Assembly: GCA_013214705.1 (NCBI GenBank)
Contig: JABSRZ010000003.1
Coordinates: 651,443 to 715,442, forward strand
From: Hyphomicrobiales bacterium
GTDB lineage: Bacteria; Pseudomonadota; Alphaproteobacteria; Rhizobiales; OSC116
Length of the DNA stretch: 64,000 nt
Direction of reading: 5' to 3'
The position numbers were made by a program, and so were the translations under genes. Under the pieces are notes generated by a model. The model did no database searches, was not told the origin of the DNA, and worked only from the letters and a program-made list of their open reading frames with translations. Below, one piece after another: positions 16,372 to 26,281 of this stretch (position 1 is its first letter; every line of letters begins with the position of its first letter).

Positions 16372-16806
16372 TTATCTGTTTGGCCAACGCACAATATAAT
16401 TCACCGCCTGCTCATCATCAATGCCGACTTCGCTGACAATCCGCCCCATTGCCGAAGCTCCGGCTCGCACCACAGTTTTTGGGTCACCGGTAATTAGCGG
16501 GTGCCAATCAGGCAACGGCTTGCCCTCATCAATGAGTCTGTAGGCGCAAGTTTTTGGCAACCAACCATATTGGCCAATATTTTCGTGTGTCATTTTAATA
16601 CAATCTGGTACGAATTTGGCACGGTTGGTATAGTCACTACATTTGCAGGTTTTCACATCTAGCAATTTGCAAGCCATATTGGTAAACACCACCTCGCCGC
16701 TATCTTCATCCTCCAATTTTATCAAACAACATTTGCCACAACCATCACAAAGGCTCTCCCATTGTTCATCATTTAAATCTTTTAATGCGGTATTTTTCCA
16801 AAACAT
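16372..16806 (-). CDS. YcgN/UPF0260 cysteine-cluster protein
   Basis: A 144-residue protein of the UPF0260 (YcgN, YkgJ-related) family: WESLCDGCGKCCLIKLED, then CKLLDVKTCKCSDYTNR and PKTCAYRL with DWHPLITGDP. The cysteine groups probably bind an iron-sulfur cluster or zinc. Length is standard. The function is unknown in the family. It sits upstream of the GTA operon on the same strand but is separated from it by 189 bp with a terminator, and it is divergent from the penicillin-binding protein gene. Confidence 0.93.
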   Translation of the reverse strand: MFWKNTALKDLNDEQWESLCDGCGKCCLIKLEDEDSGEVVFTNMACKLLDVKTCKCSDYTNRAKFVPDCIKMTHENIGQYGWLPKTCAYRLIDEGKPLPDWHPLITGDPKTVVRAGASAMGRIVSEVGIDDEQAVNYIVRWPNR

Positions 16807-16857
16807 ATAAATAATTTCAATTAGTTAGAAGATATGGGGCATACAATAAATACCCGT

Positions 16858-16888
16858 TTGACATTCGATTATCAACCGCAATTATATT
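16858..16888 (+). promoter_or_regulatory. candidate promoter of the penicillin-binding protein gene
   Basis: TTGACA (16858-16863), a 19-nt spacer and TATATT (16883-16888). The -35 is perfect and the -10 matches five of six, but the spacer is long. It would give a 5' leader of roughly 145 nt in the divergent region with ycgN. Confidence 0.35.
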
Positions 16889-17041
16889 GGTTTTTGTTAT
16901 AAATTTAAAGCTCTTTTATGCAAAATTGCGTGCCGATAAACATTATTGTCAGTTACTACCGGTCAAAATCCAGCTTTCATATCGGCGCAAAGTGAGTTGG
17001 CACAATTCATGCAGTTTATTAGGCAGAACCATCATCAATAA

Positions 17042-19348
17042 ATGTCTCTAGTTTTGAGTGGAATATACCAAAAGCCTATGACGATAAAACAACAAACACT
17101 GAATTTTTTACTTAAAATCGATTCTGCGATGGATAATTTTGTCTATCGGGGCTTTGTTTGGTTAAAATTATGTTGGTCAAATTACGCACATTTTATGACC
17201 TTTGCCCGGGTGCGCGGTGTCAAACGCTTCACCATCGAATTAATATCCGATGGCTTGACATTGGCTTTCGTGATGCTGGTAAGTATGTTTCTACTTGGCC
17301 AATATGCGCTTGTGGATGTCAGCGAAGGGTGGAAATTATATCAAAAATATTCAGTAAGCTTTTACGATAAAAACGACAAGTTCTTAGGCCGCCGTGGCAT
17401 TCGGCATGATCTAAATGTACCGTTAGAAGAATTACCCAATCATATGGTGTTGGCGGTTTTGGCGACAGAGGACCGTAGTTTTTACGACCATATCGGGGTT
17501 GACCCGTTCGGCATTGTGCGGGCGCTAATTCGTAACATTAAAAAAACTAGCGGCACAAATCAAGGTGCCAGCACCATCACGCAACAATTGGCCAGAGATT
17601 TATTTTTCACTGCCGAACAAACCATCGAGCGTAAAATCAAAGAAGCCTATATGGCGGTGTGGTTAGAGTCTAACTTGACCAAAAACGAAATTTTAAGCCT
17701 CTATTTTGACCGTGCTTATATGGGCGCTGGCAATTTTGGCCTCGAAGCGGCTTCACAATATTATTTTGGTAAATCTGTACGTGAGGTCGATTTGCCACAA
17801 GCCGCTATGTTGGCTGGCATTTTAAAATCACCGACCAATTATTCACCACATTTAAACTTGGCTGCCTCGCGCGCCCGGGCAAATGTGGTGCTAACCAACA
17901 TGGTCAATGCAGGTTTTTTAAATCATGGCGATGTATTTGACGCACGCTCTGAACCTGCCTCCATTGTCAATCGGCATAGCCCAGATAATAAAGGCGAATA
18001 TTTCTTAGATTGGGTTTATGAGAATGCCAAAAAACTGGCCAAAGGCAAAAGCTACATGCTAAACGTCAAAACCACCATAGATTTAGATTTGCAAGACCGC
18101 GCGCGCCAAACCATAAAAGACAGCTTAAATGAAAACGGCAAAGCTTTTCAAGTCGATCAAGCTTCCCTAGTGAGTATGGAATATGATGGCGCTGTGCTGG
18201 CGCTCATTGGCGGCAAGGATTATAGCGAAAGCCAATTTAACCGTGCCACCAGTGCCAGTCGCCAACCGGGATCGGCGTTTAAACCCATCGTATTTTTAAC
18301 CGCGTTGGATAATGGCTACCGCCCAGACACGGAGGTAGAAGATAGCTCAGTGAGGATTAAAAATTGGTCACCAAAAAATTACAATCGCAAATATATTGGC
18401 AAAACCACCGTTAATGAGGCTTTGGTGAAATCCATCAACACGGTGTCGGTAAAATTAGCATTGGATGTGGGTTATGATACGGTTATTGCAACCGCCAAAA
18501 AACTTGGCATCGATGCCGAAATGAACCCCAATGCGTCTTTGCCTTTAGGCACATCAGCCATGTCGGTGCTCGATCTCACTGGCGCTTATGCCACCATCGC
18601 CAATGGCGGCACTTTGTCTCAACCTTATGGCATTACCGAAATTCGCAGCCGCGCTGGCGAACTTATTTATAGCCGCGCGCGTGATGAATATGCCCCCAAT
18701 GTCGTGTTCGACCCGCATAAAGTGGCCGACCTAAAATATATGCTGGGTAATGTTGTTGAGCATGGCACCGGCAAACGTGCCAATTTAGGTTTTACCAAAA
18801 CTTATGGCAAGACCGGCACCACCCAAAGCTATCGCGACGCTTGGTTTATGGGCTTTACCGACCACCTCGTCACCGGGGTTTGGTTTGGCAACGACAATTA
18901 TACCCCAACCATAGAACTCACCGGCGGCACTCTGCCAGCTATGGCGTTTAACAGTTTTATGACCAAAGCCTATGAAAGCAAATATGCCTATAATTCTGTA
19001 ACCCGCGATTACAAAGCCGCAGCAAATTTGACCACGCCGTATAATGCAAAAGTATCTAGTGTCAAAGTCGCGAGTTCATTTATCAATCAAAAAGCCAAAA
19101 AACCATCTGGCACCATTATGCGCAACAATAACATCATCACCATTTCTAGTAATAATGTCGATGCAGGCCTGCCAAAATCGGTGATTATCTTTAATGGCAA
19201 AACTTTGACGCCGAGCAAACCTATCAAGCGCCCCAAGCTACCAAATGCGACCGAATTAACCGCCAGCAGCATCCGCTTGCAAGCTATTGCGCGTGGTGCC
19301 ACCGCCTATATTGATGCGAGTGGCAAAATTGTTATTCTACACCAGTAG
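17042..19348 (+). CDS. class A penicillin-binding protein (PBP1-type)
   Basis: A 768-residue bifunctional peptidoglycan synthase. A cytoplasmic N-terminus is followed by a membrane helix (about 78-97). The GT51 transglycosylase domain has ATEDRSFYDHIGVD (Glu near 142), QGASTITQQLARDLFF and KIKEAYMAVWLE. The transpeptidase domain has S411-x-x-K414 (PGSAFKP), SINT as SxN and K590TGT. Length and order are normal. No clear ribosome binding site lies before the ATG at 17042, and an ATG at 17078 is possible. It polymerises and cross-links peptidoglycan at the inner membrane. Confidence 0.95.
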   Translation: MSLVLSGIYQKPMTIKQQTLNFLLKIDSAMDNFVYRGFVWLKLCWSNYAHFMTFARVRGVKRFTIELISDGLTLAFVMLVSMFLLGQYALVDVSEGWKLYQKYSVSFYDKNDKFLGRRGIRHDLNVPLEELPNHMVLAVLATEDRSFYDHIGVDPFGIVRALIRNIKKTSGTNQGASTITQQLARDLFFTAEQTIERKIKEAYMAVWLESNLTKNEILSLYFDRAYMGAGNFGLEAASQYYFGKSVREVDLPQAAMLAGILKSPTNYSPHLNLAASRARANVVLTNMVNAGFLNHGDVFDARSEPASIVNRHSPDNKGEYFLDWVYENAKKLAKGKSYMLNVKTTIDLDLQDRARQTIKDSLNENGKAFQVDQASLVSMEYDGAVLALIGGKDYSESQFNRATSASRQPGSAFKPIVFLTALDNGYRPDTEVEDSSVRIKNWSPKNYNRKYIGKTTVNEALVKSINTVSVKLALDVGYDTVIATAKKLGIDAEMNPNASLPLGTSAMSVLDLTGAYATIANGGTLSQPYGITEIRSRAGELIYSRARDEYAPNVVFDPHKVADLKYMLGNVVEHGTGKRANLGFTKTYGKTGTTQSYRDAWFMGFTDHLVTGVWFGNDNYTPTIELTGGTLPAMAFNSFMTKAYESKYAYNSVTRDYKAAANLTTPYNAKVSSVKVASSFINQKAKKPSGTIMRNNNIITISSNNVDAGLPKSVIIFNGKTLTPSKPIKRPKLPNATELTASSIRLQAIARGATAYIDASGKIVILHQ

Positions 19349-19459
19349 CAGAAAATAACTTTTCAGCATGGCTGTGGTTGACTTTGTTGCCGAATAATTG
19401 CATTTTGCAAAAATTCAAATGCGGTTCATAGCCGCGCTCACTCAAATCATAAGTAACCC

Positions 19460-21280
19460 ATGTCAAAAGCCCAAATCACCCTGCAAAATATCGTGCTCAA
19501 CGGCGGCGATGGTATCCTGTTTAATCAGCTTAATCTGTCTATCAGCCAAGGCATGAAAATGGCCATTGTTGGCCGTAATGGTTGCGGCAAATCCACCTTG
19601 CTTAAACTTATTAGCAAACAGATAGGCATCGATGATGGCCGGCTATTTTATCAGCCCGGCCTCACCTATAGCATGCTCGAACAAGTGCCCGATTTAAGCA
19701 AATACTCAACTATATTCGATTTCATCACCGACGGTATGGATCCGGATTTAGATTATAAAGCCTATGCATGGCTAGATGAGCTAAATCTCGATAGCACCAG
19801 AGACATTAATAGCCTGTCTGGCGGCGAGGCACGTAAAGCGGCGCTAATACGCAGCTTTTATACCGATCCTGATATCCTGATATTGGACGAGCCAACCAAC
19901 CATTTAGATATTGAATCAATCGCGTGGCTTGAACAAAAACTTAAAAAATTACGCTCAACCATAATTTTTGTTAGCCATGACAGGGCATTTTTGGCCAATG
20001 TCAGCAATCATGTATATTGGATAGACCGCACAAAAGGTCATTTGATGAAAAAAAGCTTCAGCGAATTTTCGCAATGGCAGACTAATGTGTTGTCCGATGA
20101 AGCCGAAATTCAACGTAAACTTGATAAAAATATCGAAGCCGAAACCATTTGGTCAAAAAAAGGCATCAAAGCCCGCCGCACCAGAGATGAAGGCCGCATG
20201 CGTGCGTTGCAAAAATTACGCGCCGAAAAGTCAAAATACATCAAACAAAAAGGCAGTGCCAATGCCAAATTGGCTTCTGGTAATGCCTCCGGGCTGATGG
20301 TCATCGAGGCTAACAATATCAGCAAGTCATTGGGCGAAGGCGATGCCAACAAATGCCTCATCGACAATTTTTCGATCCGCATTAACCGGCGCGACCGCAT
20401 TGCCATTGTTGGGCCAAACGGCGTTGGTAAATCCACTTTACTCAAAGTGTTGATTGGCGAGCTAGCGCCAGATGAGGGTCATATCGAACATGGTACCAAT
20501 CTAACCAAAACTTATATCAGCCAATCGCGTGATGATTTAAAACCAAAAATGCGGGTGAAAGATGTATTGTCACCCGAAGGCGGCGACCAGATAATGGTGC
20601 ATGGCAAGCCCAAAAATATTGTGGCTTATTTAAAAGATTTCCTATTCAGCGCCGAGCAAGTCCGCCAACCAGTTAGTTCGCTTTCAGGTGGTGAACAATG
20701 CCGGTTATTATTTGCCAAGGCTTTTGCCAACCCAACAAATTTACTCATTTTAGATGAGCCAACAAATGACCTAGATTTAGAAACTCTGGAGCTGTTAGAG
20801 AATTTACTGGCAAATTATGATGGCACTATAATACTCATTTCGCATGATAGAGCGTTTTTAGATGCAGTGGTCAGCTCGACAATCTTTATGCATGGCAATG
20901 GCAAAATCATAGAATATGCGGGCGGCTATACCGAGGCGCAAGAACAAATTAATTTCGAGATTAAAAAACAACAAACCACAACTCAAAAACCCGTTGAAAA
21001 AGCCAAATTGGCCGAGGTTTATCAAGCCCCGGTTAAAACCGCTAAAATGTCGTTTAAAGATGAGCATCGGCTTAAAGAGCTAAATGATTTGGTGCCGCAA
21101 ACCGAGCAATTGGTGGCGACAATCACCCAGCAGCTAGCAAAACCAAATTTCTACGAAAAACAACCGACTGAATTCTCAAAATTAGCCAAAAAACTCGATC
21201 ATAAAAAATCACAACTCGAAAAAATGGAAGACGAGTGGATCAATCTATTGGCCTTAAAAGAAGAAGTTGAACTTGGCTAG
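19460..21280 (+). CDS. uup: ABC-F ATPase, Uup type
   Basis: A 606-residue soluble protein with two ABC domains and no membrane segment. Domain one has Walker A GRNGCGKST (38-46), LSGGEARKAALIRS and ILDEPTNHLD; domain two has GPNGVGKST, LSGGEQCRLLFAKAF and ILDEPTNDLD. A charged linker lies between the two ABC domains. The C-terminal 70 residues form a coiled coil (about 540-600), which distinguishes Uup from EttA. ABC-F proteins act at the ribosome E site; Uup has also been linked to transposon excision and 50S assembly. It stands alone between the PBP gene and prfC on the same strand. Confidence 0.92.
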   Translation: MSKAQITLQNIVLNGGDGILFNQLNLSISQGMKMAIVGRNGCGKSTLLKLISKQIGIDDGRLFYQPGLTYSMLEQVPDLSKYSTIFDFITDGMDPDLDYKAYAWLDELNLDSTRDINSLSGGEARKAALIRSFYTDPDILILDEPTNHLDIESIAWLEQKLKKLRSTIIFVSHDRAFLANVSNHVYWIDRTKGHLMKKSFSEFSQWQTNVLSDEAEIQRKLDKNIEAETIWSKKGIKARRTRDEGRMRALQKLRAEKSKYIKQKGSANAKLASGNASGLMVIEANNISKSLGEGDANKCLIDNFSIRINRRDRIAIVGPNGVGKSTLLKVLIGELAPDEGHIEHGTNLTKTYISQSRDDLKPKMRVKDVLSPEGGDQIMVHGKPKNIVAYLKDFLFSAEQVRQPVSSLSGGEQCRLLFAKAFANPTNLLILDEPTNDLDLETLELLENLLANYDGTIILISHDRAFLDAVVSSTIFMHGNGKIIEYAGGYTEAQEQINFEIKKQQTTTQKPVEKAKLAEVYQAPVKTAKMSFKDEHRLKELNDLVPQTEQLVATITQQLAKPNFYEKQPTEFSKLAKKLDHKKSQLEKMEDEWINLLALKEEVELG

Positions 21281-21399
21281 AAACGCAATTTTATTTATTT
21301 TAGCCACCCATATTGTGGAAGCGAAACCCGATGTAATTTGTAACCAATATCAATCTTGAGAACCCATAAAATGCACTTAAATCAAAGAACACCAAGATA

Positions 21400-22962
21400 A
21401 TGACATTAGAACAACAAATTAAACGTCGCCGCACATTCGCCATCATTTCTCATCCGGATGCTGGTAAAACCACCTTAACTGAAAACCTATTGCATATGAG
21501 TGGTGCCATTCATCTGGCCGGGCAAGTTAAGGCCCGTGGCGAGCGCCGACGCGCCCGTTCAGATTGGATGAAGATAGAGCAAGAACGTGGCATTTCAGTC
21601 ACTTCAGCTGCCATGACTTTCACCTATAAAGACTGTATTTTAAATCTGCTCGATACCCCCGGCCATGAAGATTTCTCCGAAGATACCTATCGCACGTTAA
21701 CCGCTGCCGATGCGGCCATCATGGTTATCGATGTCGCCAAAGGCATCGAAGCCCAAACCCGTAAATTGCTCGAGGTTTGCCGGTTACGCGATATTCCAAT
21801 CATTACATTCATCAATAAAATTGACCGCGAGGGGCTAGACCCATTCGCGTTGATGGACGAGATTGCTGATAGTTTGGCACTAGATGTTGCGCCGATGACC
21901 TGGCCTATTGGCTTGGGCAACCGTCTGCAAGGCATTTACAATTTCGCCAAAGATGAAATGACCCCGATTGACCGCAATGACTTCACATATTCAGCCAATG
22001 TGCCATTTGCTGAAATGGAAAATTTGGTTGAACCTGAAACTATGGACCAAGCCGAATATGAAATTGAACTGGTTCGTGAAGCCTGTAAACCATTTGATAT
22101 GCAGGCCTTCCGCGAAGGGCATTTAACCCCAGTATTTTTTGGCTCTGCGCTCAAACAATTGGGCATTACAGATTTGCTGGATGCACTCGAGCAAATCGCC
22201 CCGTCGCCACAATCGCGCCCGTCCGACAAACGCGAAGTCCTTGCCACAGAAAACAAAGTCAGCGGCTTTGTGTTTAAAGTTCAAGCCAATATGGATGCCA
22301 ACCACCGCGATAGAGTTGCATTTGTGCGGCTGGTTTCGGGCAGGTTTAAGCGCGGTATGAAGCTAAAGCTTTCCACCGGCAAGGTCATCAGCGTGCAAAA
22401 CCCGATATTATTCTTCGCCCAAGATAGGGAGCTGGTCGACGAAGCCTTTGGCGGCGACATTATCGGCATTCCAAACCATGGTACCATTCGCGTGGGTGAC
22501 ACTTTAAATGAAGGCGAGAACCTTAAATTTATTGGTTTACCAAATTTCGCACCCGAAATTTTGGAACGCATCCGCCCAACCGACCCGATGAAAGCCAAGC
22601 ATCTGAAAAAAGCTCTAGAAAGCCTATCGGAAGAAGGGGTTATTCAACTTTTTGCACCGCATATTGGCGCTCATTTAACCGTTGGTGTGGTCGGACGTCT
22701 GCAAATTGAGGTGCTGGCACAGCGCATAAAAGACGAATATAAGATCGATGCCAAGTTCGAGGCGTCGCCTTTCACCGCCGCGAAATGGATCGAATGTGAC
22801 GATGAAAAAATGCTGGATAAATTTATGAGTGACAATCGGTTGAATATGGCTAATGATCGAGACGGTTCACATGTTTTTCTGGGCAAAAGCGCTTGGGAAA
22901 TGGGCTATACAGAAGATAAATGGCCAGACATTAAATTCAAGGCCATAAAAGAGCGGCATTAA
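21400..22962 (+). CDS. prfC: peptide chain release factor 3
   Basis: A 520-residue translational GTPase. G1 is SHPDAGKTT (17-25), G2 region is RGISVTSAAM, G3 is DTPGHEDF and G4 is NKID. RF3-specific marks are QVKARGERRRARSDWM, the GNRLQGIYNF segment and the C-terminal PFTAAKWIECDDEKMLDKF. RF3 removes RF1 or RF2 from the ribosome after peptide release. Length is typical (about 525). RF3 is patchily distributed in alphaproteobacteria, so its presence is mildly notable. Confidence 0.96.
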   Translation: MTLEQQIKRRRTFAIISHPDAGKTTLTENLLHMSGAIHLAGQVKARGERRRARSDWMKIEQERGISVTSAAMTFTYKDCILNLLDTPGHEDFSEDTYRTLTAADAAIMVIDVAKGIEAQTRKLLEVCRLRDIPIITFINKIDREGLDPFALMDEIADSLALDVAPMTWPIGLGNRLQGIYNFAKDEMTPIDRNDFTYSANVPFAEMENLVEPETMDQAEYEIELVREACKPFDMQAFREGHLTPVFFGSALKQLGITDLLDALEQIAPSPQSRPSDKREVLATENKVSGFVFKVQANMDANHRDRVAFVRLVSGRFKRGMKLKLSTGKVISVQNPILFFAQDRELVDEAFGGDIIGIPNHGTIRVGDTLNEGENLKFIGLPNFAPEILERIRPTDPMKAKHLKKALESLSEEGVIQLFAPHIGAHLTVGVVGRLQIEVLAQRIKDEYKIDAKFEASPFTAAKWIECDDEKMLDKFMSDNRLNMANDRDGSHVFLGKSAWEMGYTEDKWPDIKFKAIKERH

Positions 22963-22982
22963 TTAAAAAACTGGGGATGGCG

Positions 22983-24143
22983 ATGGAAACATTATTAGAA
23001 TATTTTGCCGATTTTTGGCAACAAGTGGCATTGGTGTGGGATTATGGGGTGTTTGGCACCAGCCTATCCACCATCGGCATCACGCTGTTGATTTTCTTTT
23101 TTGCCTATTTGGCGCGCGACCTGTTTGCTCGTTTCATCATTTCGCGGCTTAAAAAATTCACCAAAAAAACCAAAAACAAAGTTGATGATGCGGTTATCGA
23201 AGCTTTAGATGGTCCGTTGCACTTTATCCCACTTATTTTCGGTATTTTTGCAGCGGTGAAATATTTAGGTCTCACTGGCGATGCTGGTTTAATGTTCGAT
23301 AATATTGTCCGTAGTCTGATTATTATAGATATTTTTTGGGCACTCAATTTAATCTTAGTGCCGATCGCCTTGATGTTAAATAAAGTGCAAGTTTTGTTTA
23401 CCAAAGAATTATTTGTTTGGTTGTTTAAAGCGCTGCGGGTGTTTGTGATCGCCATGGGCGCGGCGACAATATTGGAATTATGGGGCATAAAAGTTGCGCC
23501 TATATTGGCTAGTTTTGGCTTACTGGGTGTGGCTGTGGCGCTGGGCGCGCAAGATTTGTTTAAAAACCTGATTGCCAGCCTGACCATAATGTCCGAAAAA
23601 CGCCTCGCCATTGGCGATTGGGTGAAAATAGATGGGGTGGTCGAAGGCACTGTCGAAAATATTGGGTTTCGCTCAACCAAAGTCAGACGCTTCGACAAAG
23701 CCCCGGTTTTTGTGCCCAATAGTTCGCTTGCCGACCAAGCCCTAACCAATTTCAGCCAAATGACCAACCGCCGCATTTACTGGAAAATAGGACTCGTTTA
23801 CAATAGCAGCACCACACAATTGGCCGAAGTTAGACAAAAAATCGAAGATTATCTGCTGGCCAATGAAGATTATGTCAACCCGCCACATTGCTCGCTATTT
23901 GTGCGGGTCGATAGTTTTAATGACAGCAGTATAGATTTAATGATCTATTGTTTCACCCACACCACAGACTGGGGTAAGTGGCTCGAGATTAAAGAAAAAT
24001 TCGCTTATGAAATTAAAAATATCGTCGCCGCTGCCGGTACAGATTTTGCTTTCCCAAGCCAAACCGTCTATCTCGAAGCTGCCGAAACTTCGACCCCGGC
24101 ACAATTTATACAAGGCCACAAACCCGACAATCCCGACCAATAA
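22983..24143 (+). CDS. MscS-family mechanosensitive channel
   Basis: A 386-residue protein with four or five N-terminal membrane helices (within about 20-205), then the MscS pore helix region FGLLGVAVALGAQDLFKNLI, the beta domain (IGDWVKIDGVVEGTVENIGFRST, VFVPNSSLADQALTN) and a C-terminal alpha/beta domain. I chose the ATG at 22983 because GGGGA is 8 nt upstream; the ATG two codons earlier is too close. It protects against hypo-osmotic shock. It is 20 bp after prfC on the same strand, so co-transcription is likely. Confidence 0.93.
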   Translation: METLLEYFADFWQQVALVWDYGVFGTSLSTIGITLLIFFFAYLARDLFARFIISRLKKFTKKTKNKVDDAVIEALDGPLHFIPLIFGIFAAVKYLGLTGDAGLMFDNIVRSLIIIDIFWALNLILVPIALMLNKVQVLFTKELFVWLFKALRVFVIAMGAATILELWGIKVAPILASFGLLGVAVALGAQDLFKNLIASLTIMSEKRLAIGDWVKIDGVVEGTVENIGFRSTKVRRFDKAPVFVPNSSLADQALTNFSQMTNRRIYWKIGLVYNSSTTQLAEVRQKIEDYLLANEDYVNPPHCSLFVRVDSFNDSSIDLMIYCFTHTTDWGKWLEIKEKFAYEIKNIVAAAGTDFAFPSQTVYLEAAETSTPAQFIQGHKPDNPDQ

Positions 24144-24227
24144 ACATTATAGTTAATACATATTTAACCATCTGGGTCTTAGATGTAGAAAGACAGAAAC
24201 CAAAACATATCCAGAAGGGAAAGTAAA

Positions 24228-24431
24228 ATGGCGGATATTATCGACTTCAGAGCTAAAACCAAACCACATCTCAAACCATCTAAAGTGAAAAAAAATGATG
24301 AAAATTATGGTGAAATCATCCTGTTTTCAGGCGTACGCTTTTCGCATGATGACGTAGAAGATAGCGAATTTGTGGCCATTGACACCCAGCTAAAACAATC
24401 AGCACAATATCTCGAGACCAAGTCTCGTTAG
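24228..24431 (+). CDS. small hypothetical protein
   Basis: A 67-residue acidic, soluble protein starting MADIIDFRAKTK, with ENYGEIILFSGVRF in the middle. No signal peptide or membrane helix. AAGGGA lies 8 nt before the ATG, and codon use resembles the neighbours, so it is probably real. Short proteins beginning with an IIDFR-like segment occur in Hyphomicrobiales, but I do not recognise a named family. The next gene, a lipoprotein, follows after 27 bp and may share its transcript. Confidence 0.65.
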   Translation: MADIIDFRAKTKPHLKPSKVKKNDENYGEIILFSGVRFSHDDVEDSEFVAIDTQLKQSAQYLETKSR

Positions 24432-24458
24432 TCACAGGCATACATGCGGAATGGCATC

Positions 24459-25115
24459 ATGAAAAACAGAGCATTTTTGCTGCTTCCGGGTTTATTTGTT
24501 AGCCTATTGTTATCCAGCTGTGCGTCACCAATTGGTGATTTTGGGCGTATTGACGTCGCTCAAACCAAACATCTCACTCAATCCCGCGCCATAATTGTCG
24601 ACCACGCGGCGCGTGTTATTTTTTTTGACCCCTTAAATTATTCAAAAGCCGAACAAAAATTGCGTCTAACTGACAGGTTATTGCGCAACAGCCGCTATAA
24701 CGCGCTATTGGGTGTGGTTATCGGAAAAAAATACATGGTTAGCTATTTTGACGATAACGGCATTTACTCCGTCAGGGATCGCTATCGTAGTTTAGAGCTA
24801 GAACTAGATCGCTTTAACCGCACATTGCCTGAATATCAAATTTTGGTTCAAAAGATTTTGCAACAACATATCAAACGCAACAATATTTTTAATGATGCGG
24901 TGGATGCAAAACTTATCAAAGCCATCAGCTTTCGTCATCAAGAAAATTTGGATATAATTCACAGTTTAGCCAGCTATATTCAAAATTTCTACAGCGCCTA
25001 TAAATATGTCATTAATCACAGCAAAATTGTCGAACCAGATATCAGTGCGCTGGATGTAGAATTTAAAATGGCGCAATTATCTTTGCACTTACAACAATTA
25101 CAATCAGCAAATTAA
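24459..25115 (+). CDS. putative lipoprotein of unknown function
   Basis: A 218-residue protein with a lipoprotein signal: MKNRAFLLLPGLFVSLLLSSC with the lipobox ending at the Cys near residue 21. The mature part is mostly helical and rich in Leu, Asn and His, without a domain I recognise. The ATG at 24459 gives a standard signal peptide; an ATG five codons earlier would add a few polar residues. Its TAA interlocks with the stop codon of the convergent DUF1254 gene (TTAA). The destination (inner or outer membrane) is not clear; the residue after Cys is Ala, which would favour the outer membrane. Confidence 0.75.
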   Translation: MKNRAFLLLPGLFVSLLLSSCASPIGDFGRIDVAQTKHLTQSRAIIVDHAARVIFFDPLNYSKAEQKLRLTDRLLRNSRYNALLGVVIGKKYMVSYFDDNGIYSVRDRYRSLELELDRFNRTLPEYQILVQKILQQHIKRNNIFNDAVDAKLIKAISFRHQENLDIIHSLASYIQNFYSAYKYVINHSKIVEPDISALDVEFKMAQLSLHLQQLQSAN

Positions 25116-25633
25116 AATTTAACCGGTTCACAAGTCGCGCCCATTAGCTGGTTCTCGACCTTTTCTGTATAGGCTTTTTCACTCAGCGCCAACCGTATAA
25201 TAATCATGCCTTTGTTGCTGGCCACACGATGAAATACCATACCATCTGGCAAATTATTCACGGCATCTACCGGCAGTAAGGCCACGTTAATTTCGCTCAG
25301 CAAGGTTTGACGCGAGTTAATCGAAAATAATATTTCGCCAAATTCCGAATATACGGCCAATATCCCAAACCCATCATTTATATCGGCTTTCACCACCAAA
25401 GCTTCGTCATTTAACTCATAATGACAGATGCCATAAAGCAAGTCATGGCTGTCAAATTGCAATATATCATCGCCAAAACCATCTTTTAAAATATAGAATT
25501 TATTGGGCTCAAAGCTAGCTGTCACCCGCATATAAGTGCTGTCGCTAACCGGTGATGGCCAGTAAACCACCACCGCTAAATGGGTTATGATGGCGCTGAT
25601 TAGCAGTAAAATTATGGCGCGAATATATTTCAT
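25112..25633 (-). CDS. DUF1254-family membrane-anchored protein
   Basis: A 173-residue protein with one N-terminal membrane helix (IIRAI-like, about 5-24) and a periplasmic domain. DSHDLLYGICHYEL and the later GDxxA-type strand pattern fit the short DUF1254 proteins that Hyphomicrobiales encode next to DUF1214 proteins. The ATG at 25633 overlaps the partner's stop as TGATG, so the two are translationally coupled. The function is unknown; the pair probably forms a membrane-anchored complex. Confidence 0.75.
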   Translation of the reverse strand: MKYIRAIILLLISAIITHLAVVVYWPSPVSDSTYMRVTASFEPNKFYILKDGFGDDILQFDSHDLLYGICHYELNDEALVVKADINDGFGILAVYSEFGEILFSINSRQTLLSEINVALLPVDAVNNLPDGMVFHRVASNKGMIIIRLALSEKAYTEKVENQLMGATCEPVKF

Positions 25634-26223
25634 CAACTGCAGCCCAATCTTTTAACGCTCGGCAGGCTTAATTGTTCGGCTTCGCCAATCATTATTCTCT
25701 CCACCCCATATAACCGTAGCGAAAGCATAAAAGCAGCGCCATCTTGTGCAGCTTGGTCATTTACCGGCAGCCAATTTCCAGTTTTTGCCTTGGCCGAAAT
25801 GGATATTTTATAGCGCCCATCATTTTGCCTGACCAAATTCGCCATGTTAAATGAATAGCGCCGTGATGGGTTTTCAAATTTTATAAAATCACTGTCATGT
25901 AAAGATATGCTCCACCAATAGACCTGAAAGTCATCGCCATTGATTTCATAGTCACAATTGGCGGTTAAGTCATTGCCGTCGGAATCTTTATAAGAAAAAA
26001 AGTAAATGGCTTGATCTTGTGGCAAGGGCAGGTGCCCACTGCGCTCTAAATAGGCACGGGCGTAAATAGACAATTCGGCACTGGCATAGTTTTGGTGCAT
26101 GCGCCAAGCGTTGTTTTTGCGCACCTCAACGCTCCACCCGGTCGAAATGGCTTGAAAAGCGCTTAGCGCCCCAATAATTATGCCTAAAATTATGATGGCT
26201 ATATTTTTGATTAAAGTCTTCAC
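25633..26223 (-). CDS. DUF1214-family membrane-anchored protein
   Basis: A 196-residue protein with an N-terminal membrane helix (about 7-28: IAIIILGIIIGALSA) and a DUF1214 domain: YARAYLERSGHLPL, then FFSYKDSDGNDLTANCDYEI and the C-terminal NWLPV segment. The GTG at 26223 gives a clean anchor; a TTG at 26244 would add seven residues. It is the upstream member of a coupled pair with the DUF1254 gene. No function is established for these short alphaproteobacterial proteins. Confidence 0.8.
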   Translation of the reverse strand: MKTLIKNIAIIILGIIIGALSAFQAISTGWSVEVRKNNAWRMHQNYASAELSIYARAYLERSGHLPLPQDQAIYFFSYKDSDGNDLTANCDYEINGDDFQVYWWSISLHDSDFIKFENPSRRYSFNMANLVRQNDGRYKISISAKAKTGNWLPVNDQAAQDGAAFMLSLRLYGVERIMIGEAEQLSLPSVKRLGCS

Positions 26224-26281
26224 AAAAATTTTCGTTTGCCCCAAAATGCTGGTTTTAGTATATGGTCATTTAAATCAAAAT

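Noticed and set aside
23105-23776. 223-codon open frame on the minus strand
   Set aside because: It is antisense to the MscS-type channel gene and shows no recognisable protein features.
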